The notes beneath the pieces were generated by a model. The model was not told the DNA's origin and did not search any database. It was given only the letters and a program-made list of their open reading frames with translations. A DNA stretch of 64,000 nucleotides. It comes from Elephas maximus indicus (Eukaryota; Chordata; Mammalia; Proboscidea; Elephantidae). The stretch lies in NCBI RefSeq assembly GCF_024166365.1, contig NC_064823.1, positions 19,338,924-19,402,923 of the forward strand, in the 5' to 3' direction. This document shows, in pieces, positions 34,806 to 45,959 of the stretch. A program made the translations under genes and the position numbers. Positions within the stretch are counted from its first letter, which is position 1. Every line of letters begins with the position of its first letter.

Positions 34806-36321
34806 TTGCCCAGAAAGAAAGTTTCTTATCCCTGCACTGAAGATTAGAAATTTTAACATAAGTTGAATTGCTCCAACCTTTGGGAAGCCTGTAAGAAGTA
34901 TTATAAGTTGACAGGAAAATGTATACCAAACATCTAAATCAACTGCACCCACGCAAGGTGTGATGCATCAGTTGGACAAGCAAGTCAACTTCTGTTGGTT
35001 GTTAACATACCAAGGACCCAAAGCTTATGCAAGAATGCGGAACCCGTGAGAAGGAGGAAAATATTTAAGTAGTAAATTGAACACAGAAACGAAGGGTTTT
35101 TAAAGGTAACTGTCAGGATCAGAAGAGTGGTAGGTGCAATTGCAAGAATGTGCTGAATTCAGGGGAATACATCCAGAGTGGTTTTACTAATTGAAAGCAA
35201 CTTGCTCCATTTTGCTTTTTGGGGTGGAGACCAGGAAGACCAGGAAGTCAGCTACAGAGTTCCCTTAGTCACTGGTCCTATATAAGGGAGAAACCAGCAA
35301 AATAAAGACATTTAAGTTAACAGAGAAGCTACAAAGAAAGAGAAAACTGTTCCCTCCTCATGAGTGAGATGTGAATTGTGCGAATGAAAAGCAGCCCCAG
35401 TAAAGACACAGAACTTATGAATCTTTGAGTAGAATTCTAAAGGGAACACTCTGAGCGAGTGATATAAGGAATTCCTAATCAATGACATTTTCTCTTGGTC
35501 TCAGGGGCTGTCAACATTTCTGGTTATGTTTGTACATAAGAACTACAGAAAAAAAAAAAAAAAAAATCGGCTAAAAGTTTTATTAGTTGTGGTCCTGACA
35601 GGAAACAGAAGGAACATTTAGCCTTGTTGAGAGAGGTGTAGTCAGGCCTAAGGGAACCAATAGGAATGTTGTGACACCTGGGGACCAGCAACAGTGGAAA
35701 TCCATTACTACATCTATGATTCAAGTGACATCATGAGGAAATAAGAACACCACAGCCAATGAAAAGTCAAGCCATTTAAGAAGAGACTACTGACCTCTCC
35801 TGTCCTCTTATCGTGAACCCAAGTGGAAGTCAGAGGGCAAAGAAACTGTGGAGATGCAGTCTTTAAGGTTACAACCTCCCCACAAACAAGTAACTCATAG
35901 AGAAGGCCAAAAAATGAGTGAAGAATGAATCAGGGGAAAAAATAGAGAATAAACATTACAGTAATAGAGAACAAAAGAGATGTAGACATTGTCTCTAATT
36001 TGTAGGAGCCTCAAATGGTCTGATATTTCTTGGTGTTGAGTCACAGTAGGCACTAAAAAAAAAAAAAAAAAGGGAAAATTACCAGAAAATAATCTTGTCT
36101 TCTGTAGGTTTTACCTGTTGGAGAGAAAGAATGCCTTAGAAGATTGTTGGATTCCTCATTGCTTTCAGTAACTAATGGAGAAAATAGCTGGGGGAATCTG
36201 ATATATTTGAAAAACTTGGTATATTTGGACAATACAAAATAATTGATATATATTTAGTTAAGTTGTGTGATCAAGTATGTATTCCAAGTTACATTTAAAT
36301 TTAACCATGTTACAGTCTAAA
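34806..36321. other. Unassigned DNA, possibly containing unrecognised repeats
   Basis: No gene found. An A-run at 35,551-35,568 and the text around 35,570-35,760 suggest a repeat, but I could not place it in a family. Another A-run lies at about 36,056-36,071. The frame at 35524-35724 reads through the A-run and is not coding. Confidence 0.4.
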
Positions 36322-36520
36322 AAGGAGCCCTGGTGGTGCAGCGGTTAAGCGCTTGGCTGCTAATTGAAAGGTCAATGATTCTAACCCAGCCACTCATTGG
36401 GAGAAAGACCTGCAATCTGTTCTCATAAAGACTGTAGTCTAGGAAATCCTATGGGGCAGTTCTACTCTATCCCACAGGGTCGCTAGGAGTCAGAATCTAC
36501 TGAAGGGCACACAGAAACAG
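36322..36520 (+). mobile_element. AfroSINE, long form
   Basis: AAGGAGCCCTGGTGGTGCAG and TTAAGCGCTTGGCTGC make a well preserved head, followed by GGGAGAAAGACCTGCAATCT and the tail TCGCTAGGAGTCAGAATC. Flanks GTCTAAAAA (just before) and GCCTAAAAA (36,528-36,536) may be the TSD. Confidence 0.9.
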
Positions 36521-37356
36521 CAGCATAGCCTAAAAATAAGAAAAAAAAAAATTGGGGGTTTTATTTTGAGACTTACTGTATTTTGCAATTAAAAACTAGT
36601 TTATATTTAAAATAACCAAGTGATGTTGCTAAATAATGACATAAACAAGTCGAAGTCTGCTCTTTGAAAATTCTCCTGGTTGTCACGTTGGAAGTAAAGT
36701 TAATATTGGAAATACAGTCCCACTATTTTCTATTTTTTACATTTTTACTCATCTTTGCAACACCCCTTCCACATGGGGATATCTGAGCAAGTCGCTTGGT
36801 GAATCAGAAGAGAAGTGAGAGCCCATTCAGATCTTTCCAGACTTTAGGGCAAGGTTCCAAATATTGCAAGTGACCTGTTGTTACAGTACAGCTGTGTCCC
36901 TGACTGTAACATGTGCAAGACAAGTTTGCTACACATTTTGGAATTCTTCAAAAGATTGTACCATAAATTAATATTGCCAAAGGCCCCAGGCATTGGCAAA
37001 ATCTCTTTCCATTTGCTCCCCCATATGTGGTATTGTTTGTGTCTTGGTATGTTTAAAAATGGAAAAATTTGTTTATGAGATTTTGTAATGTGTGTGCATG
37101 ATTTTAAGCAAACTATTCAGCATGCTGATACTTAGAACAGCCTGTAAATATCTAAATAGATATGAAAAAATTAAAGTTTACAAAAATAAAAAAAATTCCA
37201 AGTATCATAGTCACCATTAAAAGAGAATCAAATTTATAATCCAGAAGGCAGAGAGGCTTTTTCCCTCAATGATTGGTTCTTACAGGGCTTAGAAACGTTC
37301 AGATGTGAAGTGAGAAAAGAAACATCAACAAATTGACAGTTAGATACAGACCCATA
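36521..37356. other. Low-copy DNA, no gene seen
   Basis: Nothing recognised. Open frames 36878-37078 (plus) and 37234-37425 (minus) lack motifs, and the second overlaps an old SINE. Confidence 0.45.
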
Positions 37357-37550
37357 AACATGTGTGGTGCAAATGGGTAAGCCCTTGACAACTAGCCCAA
37401 AGTTTGGTGGTTCAAACCTACTCACAAGTGCCTCAGAAGACAGGCCTGGAAATCTGCTTCTGAAAGACTCTAGCCTTGAAAACTCTATGGAGCAGCTCCA
37501 CTCTGCACAAATGGGGTCTCCATGAGTCAGAAATTACTTGATGACAAAAT
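37357..37550 (+). mobile_element. AfroSINE, old long form
   Basis: GGTGGTTCAAACCTACTCAC (B-box region), GGCCTGGAAATCTGCTTCTG and CTCCATGAGTCAGAAATTAC identify it. The 5' head is decayed. Confidence 0.82.
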
Positions 37551-37786
37551 GTATATATAAAACAATACGTACAAGGTACTGTGGGAATCAGTATTTCAAC
37601 TTTTAGTTCTTATGCATTTGTAAACACAGGGTTAGTAAAACACAGTTGTTTTCATTAATCAGATTATGAAACATTTTTAAAAATCACAGTTTTGGGAGTT
37701 AGTGGTCTGGCGTTTTATAGAATGGCCCTTAATTGAGATCTTCTGATGTTTTTCCTATGAGTAGACCGAGGTGAAGTATTTTTGAA

Positions 37787-37982
37787 GTTCCTGGGTGGTA
37801 TAAATGGTTAACATGCTCGGTTGCTCACTGAAAACTTGTAGGTTCAAGCCTGCCCAGAGTCACTTTGGAAGAAAGACCTGGCTATCTGCTTCTGAAAAAA
37901 ATCATTGAAAACACTATGGAGCTTAGTTCTACTCTGACACACCTGGTATAGCCATGAGTTGGAGCCAACTCCACAGCAAAAG
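37787..37982 (+). mobile_element. AfroSINE, old form, first of a tandem pair
   Basis: GTTCCTGGGTGGTATAAATG, GTAGGTTCAAGCCTGCCC, GAAAGACCTGGCTATCTGC and GCCATGAGTTGGAGCCAAC. Only about 6 bp separates it from a second copy in the same orientation. Confidence 0.85.
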
Positions 37983-37988
37983 TTAATT

Positions 37989-38188
37989 CTGGGTTCCTGG
38001 GTAGAGAAAACAGTTAAACACTTGGCTACTTACCTGAAAGTTGGTGGTTTGAGTCCACCCAGAGGCACCGTGGAAGAAAGGTCTGGTGATCTACTTTGGA
38101 AAAATCTGCCATTGAAAACCCTATCGACCACAGTTCTACTTGACACACATGAGGTCACCAGTACTCAGAACAGACTCAAGAGCAAGCG
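37989..38188 (+). mobile_element. AfroSINE, old form, second of a tandem pair
   Basis: GGTTCCTGGGTAGAGAAAAC, GGTGGTTTGAGTCCACCC, GAAAGGTCTGGTGATCTAC, GAGGTCACCAGTACTCAG. It resembles the preceding copy but is clearly diverged from it, so this is not a recent duplication. Confidence 0.84.
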
Positions 38189-38529
38189 ATTTTTTCAAAT
38201 GTGTTTTTGGTAGGAAAACCACAGAAATGCCATTCTCATCATATCATAACAAGGGTACATATTATCAGTATGACTTATCCCTGTTGATGTTAACTTTGAT
38301 CACCTAGTTTGATGTAGTGTTTGTCAAGTTTCTCCACTGCAAAGCTTCCCAACTTCATACTGTACTTTTTGTAAGAAGGTCACTATGTACAGCCTGCACT
38401 TCTGAAGGGGAAAGTTATACTCCAAGTCCTTGAGGGTGGAGTACATAAATTATTTGGAATTCTTTTGCATGGATGATTTTTCTATTCTCTCCACTTTATT
38501 TATTCAATCATCTGTTTGTGTCAATATGT
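38189..38529. other. Probable ancient repeat, class unresolved
   Basis: Text such as GTCAAGTTTCTCCACTGCAA and TTTATTTATTCAATCATCTG has the look of an ancient interspersed repeat, but I cannot name it. Confidence 0.35.
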
Positions 38530-38875
38530 ACTCATGGACAAGGAACATCTGAGAACCTGTCACAACCAAGGAAAGCCTAAGGAGATATAACAACTAAATG
38601 TAATGGGATATCCTAAATAATATTCTGGATAATATCCTGGAAGAGAAAAAGGGCATTAGGAAAAACTGAGGAAATTTGAATAAAATATGAACTTTAGTTA
38701 ATAATATATTAACATTTATTCATTAATTAAGCAAATGTACCAGATTAATGTAAGATGTTAATGATAGGGGAAAGTGGGTGTGGGCCATATGGGAACTCTC
38801 TGTACTATCTTCACAATAATTCTGTAAATAGCACTGTTTTGAAATAAAAAGCTTATGGAACTAAAAAAAAAATAC
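38530..38875 (+). mobile_element. Ancient L1 3' UTR terminus with poly(A)
   Basis: CTGTCACAACCAAGGAAAGC-like text, GGAACTCTCTGTACTATCTT and the end TTTTGAAATAAAAAGC match the classic old mammalian L1 (L1M-type) 3' terminus. An A-run at 38,862-38,870 is the remnant tail. Confidence 0.75.
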
Positions 38876-39059
38876 CCGTATTGATGTGTTAAAGATTTGT
38901 CAAAGTATGAGAACCAAACAAAGCCAAGCAGTTTCAGTGGGAATGCTAATTACCACGTTCTGTCAGTAACTCTTGAAAGGTTGGTGTGCCCGCATGCTTT
39001 GATGGGTCAAACTCAAGTCAGGAATCTTAAGAAATTAATGCAAAAGACGAGTGTGTCGT

Positions 39060-39345
39060 TGCAGCTGTGTTGTTTGCAATAGGAATAGCAAAACAAAAAT
39101 TAAATAATTGGAAACAACCTAACTAAATATCCAACGATGAGGAATGGTTGAGGAAATTGTGATACTTCTTCACAGTGTAGCAATTTAAAAGGAGGTTTCT
39201 TTCTCTGTATACACACATTCTCTGGAAATATGGCTTCAATAGAATAAACCTATACCTACATCAGTGAGTCACTGGGAATTTATAGCAATGTATGTATATA
39301 CGTGTTCACAAATACTATTTTATATTTTTGATTGAAAACAAGTCA
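39060..39345 (+). mobile_element. Ancient L1 ORF2 C-terminus/3' UTR fragment
   Basis: TTGGAAACAACCTAACTAAA and ATGAGGAATGGTTGAGG correspond to the conserved end of old L1 ORF2 (NWKQPNxxxxEWLxK type). No open frame remains. Confidence 0.65.
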
Positions 39346-42300
39346 GATCATTAAATGAATCTGGATAGCTAAAAATGCTTAGAAATGTAGATTACACAGA
39401 AGCTAAATAATTCTCACAACCAATGATCACCTAATTAGGCTTGTACACATCAGAGAAATGACTGTCAGTTACAACTGGGCAGCAATTTTCAGCCTTCCTA
39501 GTTTTCAGAATATGCAATTAAGGAATACTATGGTATCTTATTGTATTAATGAATCCACTCTTAATTGACTGGGATCATGTTATGGTTGTGGAATGAAACC
39601 AACTGTTCAGTGCCTGAAAAGTCTATTATAGTGATTGCTAAGAATTAGACTGCTAGTATATAATTAGGAAAATCTAATGATAGTTGTAGAGGGTGTATAG
39701 GAGATAATCAGACATAACATGTGATTAGATGATGTAGGAGTGTAAATCCCTAGATATCTATCTAAGATATCTTAGATATCTATCTTGGTCTCTAAATATG
39801 GATAAATGTGGTTATGCATACATTAATATGCATGTGTAATCACACACAGACACAAATATTCCTCTTTGGGAGAGAGAGACAATTTTGGAAAAATAAAAGT
39901 ATGCAGCTGACATTTACTTGGTATCTTGTACAAGAGTCAACAGGCATTCAGTCTCATGCTCCTAAACAAGACTATAAAGTGTGACAAACGGTAATCCTGA
40001 CCCATTATGAGTTTCTAAAACTTCAAAAGCGGGGGGGGAAGCCTACATTTACTGCACTGTTCTTAGTCAAATAGGAGGCAATCACATTTTTTAAAATATT
40101 TTAATTAAAATTATTTTAAATTAAAAGCAATGAATCCAAATATCTAATATCCTTGAACTAGCTACATAACCCAAGTCTTTGTGAATTTTTAGTTGTAGAC
40201 TTTATTTAAAAATGAATAAATATTGACATGTTATTTCTTCTCAATTTTGGGAAAAGGATTAACATTCTGTCATAATATTATTAGAAACAAAATAATTCTA
40301 CCTTCATGGTAACTCTCTATCCAGTTGACTAGCTATTAAAATATTTACTAACAAAATCATAAGTAGAGGTGCTAATTTATGTCATGTACATTGAAAGCAA
40401 GCCAAAAATACACATAAAAATTGAAAAAATTAAGAAAACCAATAGTTACCAAGGGTCTATTTAAAAAAAAAAAAATTCAAAGGGTGTTAATATTTGATGT
40501 TATCATAAATCAACAAAATGAGCATGTATATTAATATAATTTTACAATATACTTGGATGAGTTTTCTATTAATATATTCAAAAACAATAAGAAATACAGA
40601 AAAATTCTTACACATGTAAATGTCATGTGACAATTTTCTGGTGATGTGATCAAATATTTGTGAATCAAACTAGAAGAATAGAAACAGTACGACTTTGTCT
40701 ATTCACATCAATGTGTCTCTTTCAACTGTTAAATGACATGAACTAATGATATGAATAACATCGCAAAATAAAAACAAAACAGTCATGCAATTTTATGTTC
40801 TTCAGCTATTTTTCCTGTTAATTTCTTGATTTTTCCCATAAGAATTGCCATCTCATTTTAGTGACTTAGATAGATGATAGATAGGTATCTTGGATATAAT
40901 TGTTTTCTTCCCAGTATTTTATGCAAAGTTGTACTTTGTCTCTAAACGTTATATAACCTCTGTGCATTCAAATTTCTCTAGTTACAATACTGGAGATCAC
41001 TCTTCAGATAAGTCCATCTAAAGACCTTTCCAAGCCTGTTCTCTTCTAAGTCACACCCCTTATTCTCACAGAGGCTTAAAGTCACAGTCAATCAGGACTG
41101 GTTTGCACTAGAGAGAAAAAGGGTCCTCCAGCAACTGGGATTTAGAGAACAGACTGTGTGGATCTCAAGGTTATTCCCTTGTAGCTGCTGTTGTGCTCTG
41201 GTTTCCTACCGTGAGAGGTCTGAGGATTTTCCTTGATGAGTGTTTGCATTACCTTATTGTATAACATCTTGTCTTGCACATTAGTGTTTAGCTTATTTCA
41301 TCAATAAATTTAGCTTATTTCTTTCGGCTCCATGGTTGTCTTGGAACTGGCAAGCTACCTAGTCCAATGCTACTCTTTACTGAGTGTGTCAGTGATAAGA
41401 ATATACTACTGGTCCAGACCCAGTGCTGTACTACTGGTAAAAACACCTTAAATAGCCTTACGGTATTTCATGGACAAAGTGGCTAAGCTATTATTGTTTC
41501 GCTTGCTTGTTTTACTCCTGAAAGATGTTGAACAATGCTGCCTGAGGCTCATGGGTTTACATCTAAATTTGAATTGATGACAATCATTTTATTCAAAACA
41601 ATCTCTGAGTATCTTTGGAATATTCTCACTTAAGAAAAAATTCTCTTGAAAGTACTCTTTGAGAAATACCATCAAAACAGTATATTATGGTACATAGAAT
41701 CTATTTGCCTATATTCATTCATAGTAAAAATGCACAGGATTTGTAGAAAAGTGGATAAAATATTTTGGAAAGTGTAAGAACTCTGTAAAAATGAGTTTTG
41801 TTGTTGTTTTCTTCCTTTCTTTTTTTTTTTCTGTGCTGGCAGGCATGAAAGCAGGACTGTCAAGAAAATTAAGTGATATGTGAAATTAGAATTTAGGACA
41901 AGAATGCAATACTAATTAGTGAGTTTTATACACATAGATAGAAAGGAAAAGGGAAAGAGGATAGGATAGCTGTAAATGTGCTTTGTTTAAGTTAGTCATT
42001 CACTTAGCCAAAGCTTTTACAACTAGTTCTTTTATAGCTGTGACATCTTTATGCAGCTGTCCTTTTCTTTTTCTGACTTGGCTGCTTTTGTGCACATTTC
42101 AAATGTCTTTGATCAAATGCATATACAGCCCAATGTGTTTTCCCTGAAAGCACTATCCCTTGACTAGGGAAAGCCTTAAAGTGGCTTTCATAAAGAATAA
42201 AGGTATTGGAAGGGAGGTGGAGGATGATAAGGGGCAGGATGCTGTGTTTTTAACAGTTTGAAAGAGAGTTGAAGGGAGGTGACATGACCATTGAAGGCAC

Positions 42301-43696
42301 ATTGGCTAGTCAAGGAAAGTGCCTCCACACAGTGGAAAGATTAGTAAAATACCAAAGATTTCATGTGTAGCATTGGTCATAATGGCTACTCCTTTTTTCC
42401 CCACATGGACAAAGTAAAAATTGAACTTCCTACACAAGCTCTGTGCCCCCATCTCCTTCAATGCTGGCAGTGACCTGCAAAGATAGGATTTCAGGTTCAC
42501 ACATCTAGATGGGCTGGTCTCTCCCCTGTGCTTCATGGCTATGATCTAAGACCTTCTGCCTCCCCCAAAACATAAACTTTTCTTCTTTGGAAAAAAATAA
42601 AAGAGGCTGAGCTAGTGAGGGTAGAATATATTACCCCATTCTACTTGTGGCCTTGTGAAGACTCAAGATTAACTAGACCACCGAATAATTTCATTTAGCA
42701 AAACAAGCCTGCAGCTCAGATTGGATCATTCTGTTTTGTTCAGCAGAAGAGATAGGAACAAAACACATTCAAAGAAAATACAAGTAGCATTAATTGGAAT
42801 GGCTGTTGTTAAAGCAACTTCACCAGGATCATCCACGAATAGTTTTGGTTAAACTTGTAGGCTCTGGTGTTAGGAAGAAAAGACGTTTTATTTGTGAATT
42901 GGAATTTTTCACATTTTTTTCCTTATGGATGATGCTATGGGCACACATGAGACTTTTAAGGTACTTGCAATGCTTACATTTGTTAATTGCTTATTTGCAC
43001 AGCATGACAAATGGAAAAGACAATAAAGGCAGTAGTAAGAAAGTAGCAATTTCTTATCAATATCACATTGATTTATCTTCTTAAACAAATTGAAGTTAAG
43101 CGGTATATTCATAATGAAAAATATACAGATTTTCCATTTCAGTGAGCTGCTTGTGAGGATCAAGTGCAATACCATATAGATTCATGTTCTGGTGTTATTT
43201 GTTGCTTTCCTTATGTTTACAGAATGCACATCACCAGACTATTCTTTGAGAAGACTTGGTTATTGTCCAGGATGATTTTTTTCTAGCAATTTATAAATAA
43301 ATAAAGTTGTAGCTAGTTGTAGCCAGTTGCTCTAGTTAGTTTGCGGACTATAGGGTGGATTAGAGGAATATTATAAAGGAGGAAATTCACCTTCGTGTTA
43401 GGAAAAAAAAAAAAAATCCTGGGCCTTTGGAGAAGAAATTAGCCTAGAGTGCTCTAAATTAATGTACATTTAAAATAAATTTTACATGACATTATAAGAA
43501 ATGTTATTAAGAAATCTCATATTCATCAAGCTTTACTCGTCTACATTTAACTTGAGCATTTAATTTCAAGGGGTTAGAAGTACACTAAGAAAAATCTTGA
43601 ACTTCCTACTCAAATAGTATGTTGGTCAAGTTGGTATGTTAAAATTGAGTCTCAGCAGCTTTTGAAATGTTCTTATTCCAATGTAGACTTTAAGTT
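39346..43696. other. Low-copy AT-rich DNA, no gene seen
   Basis: The longest stretch without a confident repeat. A 20-bp palindrome (TATCTAAGATATCTTAGATA) lies near 39,764-39,783. The text at about 41,040-41,340 (ending with CATCAATAAATTTAGC) has a slight LTR look but no terminal repeats that I can confirm. Open frames 41672-41863, 42306-42536, 42794-43084 and 42909-43175 have no recognisable domain and are on conflicting strands. Confidence 0.4.
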
Positions 43697-43892
43697 TTGT
43701 CTCTGGGTGGTGTAAACGGTTCATGTGCTTGACAGGTGACAAAGAGTTTGGAGTTTCTAGTCCACCCAAGGCTCCTCAGAAGAAAGGCTTGTCTACTTGG
43801 AACAAATTACCCATTGAAAACCCTATGAAGCAGAGTTCTACCCTGATACACGTGGTTTTGCTGTGAGTTGAAATTAACTTGATGGCAGTTGG
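43697..43892 (+). mobile_element. AfroSINE, old form
   Basis: CTCTGGGTGGTGTAAACGG, TCTAGTCCACCCAAGGC, GAAAACCCTATGAAGCAG and GCTGTGAGTTGAAATTAAC. The tRNA-like head is strongly decayed. Confidence 0.82.
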
Positions 43893-43902
43893 ATGACTGG
43901 CT

Positions 43903-44355
43903 ATGTCTGTATAAGTTTTCTGTGGCTGCCGTAACAAATTACCACAAACTTGGTAACTTTAGCATCAGAAATTTATTCTTTCATATTTTTGTAGGCCAGA
44001 AGTTTAAAATCAAGGTGTCGGCAGGACCACACTCCCCGAAGGCTGTAGGGAAGAGTCCTTCTTTGTTGCTTCCAGCTTTTAGGGGTACAAGGCATTCCCA
44101 TTGCTGTGGTGTTACAATTCCAATCTCTTCCTCCTGCTTCACAGGGCCTTCTGTGTGTCTCAATTCTCCCTCTGCCTTTCTCTTATGAGGATACTTGTCA
44201 CTGGATTTAGGGTCCCTCCCGGATAATCCAGGGTGATCCCATCTCAAGATCCTTAACTTAATCACATCTACAAAGACCCTTTTTTCCAATAAGGTCACAT
44301 TCATAGATTCTAGGTGAACATATCCTTTTTGGGAGCCATCATTCAACTTACTAGT
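43903..44355 (-). mobile_element. MLT1-type (MaLR) solo LTR, antisense
   Basis: GCTGCCGTAACAAATTACCA, AGAAATTTATTCTTTCATA, AAATCAAGGTGTCGGCAGG, ATCCCATCTCAAGATCC and TAATCACATCTACAAAGAC are complements of MLT1-type LTR landmarks in correct order. No internal region is attached. This is an ancient, inactive LTR. Confidence 0.82.
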
Positions 44356-44482
44356 CTTTCTATCCATCTGTTTAATCATGTATCTAGCTATATTCCTATT
44401 GAAATATTTGTACATTTATATTTAATCTTTTTTTTTATTTTGAAATACAGTGTGGGATTAATTACAATCCTGAGTTTCTTTT

Positions 44483-44779
44483 GTCTGCTGCCTTCAAATT
44501 GGTCCCCAACTCATGGCAACCCCCGTGAACAACTGAATAAAACCATTGTGATCTGTAGGGTTTTCAATGGCTGATTTTTTAGAAGTAGATTGCCAGGCCT
44601 TTCTTCCTAGTCTGTCTTAGTCTGGACGCTCCCTTGAAACCTGTTCAGCATCATAGCAACATGCAACCCTCTGCCAACAAATGTGTGGTGGTGGCTGCAC
44701 TTGAGGTGCAGTGGCTGGGAATTGAACCCAGATCTCCCATACAGAAGACAAAAATTCTACCACTGAACCACCACCGCCC
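44483..44779 (-). mobile_element. tRNA-Gly-headed SINE, antisense, intact head
   Basis: On the minus strand the 5' end reads like tRNA-Gly. An A box TGGTTCAGTGGTAGAA lies at 44,755-44,770, and a B box GGTTCAATTCCC at about 44,718-44,729. Then follow a body with GGTGCAGTGGCTGGG-type text, AGCCACCACCACAC and a 3' part sharing GGCCTGGCAATCTACTTC with the long AfroSINE form. It is a composite SINE transcribed by RNA polymerase III in principle. A second, interrupted copy lies at 28,806-29,340. Confidence 0.85.
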
Positions 44780-44949
44780 TTCCTTAGTTCCTTGCACACC
44801 GTTATCATGGACCTATGCAATTCTCCTTCCTTCCTTCATTCTTCTTTCCTTTTTCCCTGTCCTTGTAACCCATTCTCTACTTACATTCCTCTCCCAATAT
44901 AAGCATTCTGATGATTCTGATATACTTGATACGCATAATTTATTTTCAC

Positions 44950-45930
44950 GTGCTTTTATATTTATGACCCAGCATATATTCAACATCTTATAATGTTCTA
45001 AACTTATTCTATTTCTTTTTTCACTCAATACAATATTATAAAGACTTATTCATGTCTGTGTTTGGATCTAATCTGCTTTTTCTACTCACTGAGACTACAA
45101 AGTGTTCATGTACCACATTTTATTGTTCATTCCCTCCAGGGAGGAGTGCTTGGATTGCATCTAAGTCACTGCTACTAAAAACAACACTGGGATGGATATT
45201 CTTATGCATTTTCTTATACCGGTGGAAGAATTACTCTGGAATATACATCTAGAGTGTAACTTTATCTAGATCATAGCATATATATATATAATTTAACTTC
45301 ATACTGTCACCTTAGTCTTTAGAGTGGCTGGACCAGTTTAAACTCCCACCTCCAGTGCATAAGATTCGTACAATTTCTCTTATGCCCACCTCTCCAGAAA
45401 CTCTTGCATTATCTAGTGTTTAAAAAATATTTACCACTGTAATGCATATATTAATATGTCTTTGTCTTAGTAGCCTTCTTTTGGGTCTCCATTTCTGTGA
45501 AATGTAGGTTCAGAACCTATGCTTTTTTTTTTTTCTAATTTTGATTTGCTCTCCTTTTTTTTTTTTTTTCCATAGATTAGCAAGGGTTCTTTGTATCCTA
45601 TAGATATTAGACCTGTGTGGTTTTAGTCATTGCAAGTATTTTTTGCTAATAGTAAACAGCTGGTTAGTTAATTTTGTCTATAGTGTTCTCTTGTTGATAC
45701 AAAGCCTCAGTTAGAGGCTATGATGTCCAGGAGGTATTCACCTCTGTTAACATCTGTTGGTCTTTGTTAACTTTATAGTTTTATCTTTAACAATTAGATC
45801 TTTGATTCTTATGGGATATGCCTTTTTACATAGCATGGAATATAAACTCAAATTGTGTTTGTTCCACCCAGTGAGCCAGTTTTCATATGTCATCAAATAA
45901 ATACTCAGTCATTGGCCCATTGACCGATGT
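44950..45930 (-). mobile_element. Ancient L1: ORF2 C-terminal part and 3' UTR, antisense
   Basis: TTTTTTCACTCAATACAATA, CTTATTCATGTCTGTG and CTTGGATTGCATCTAAGTCA are complements of the late ORF2 region. Further right, CCAGTTTTCATATGTCATC and CATTGGCCCATTGACC match the middle-late ORF2. It is heavily decayed. Its 5' side abuts a plus-strand L1 segment. Confidence 0.65.
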
Positions 45931-45959
45931 CTTATTTAAGATATATGACTTCTCTTCAG

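Noticed and set aside
39760-39785. 20-bp palindrome of TATCTAAGATATC type
   Set aside because: It sits in AT-rich DNA with repeated TATCTA words, so it is readily explained by chance and simple-repeat drift.
41040-41340. Possible solo LTR ending in an AATAAA-containing segment
   Set aside because: I could not find matching termini (TG...CA), a target-site duplication or homology with the LTRs seen elsewhere in the window.
44717-44779. Candidate tRNA-Gly gene on the minus strand
   Set aside because: The A and B boxes are present, but the acceptor arms do not pair well and the sequence continues into a SINE body shared with 28,806-29,340. It is a SINE head.
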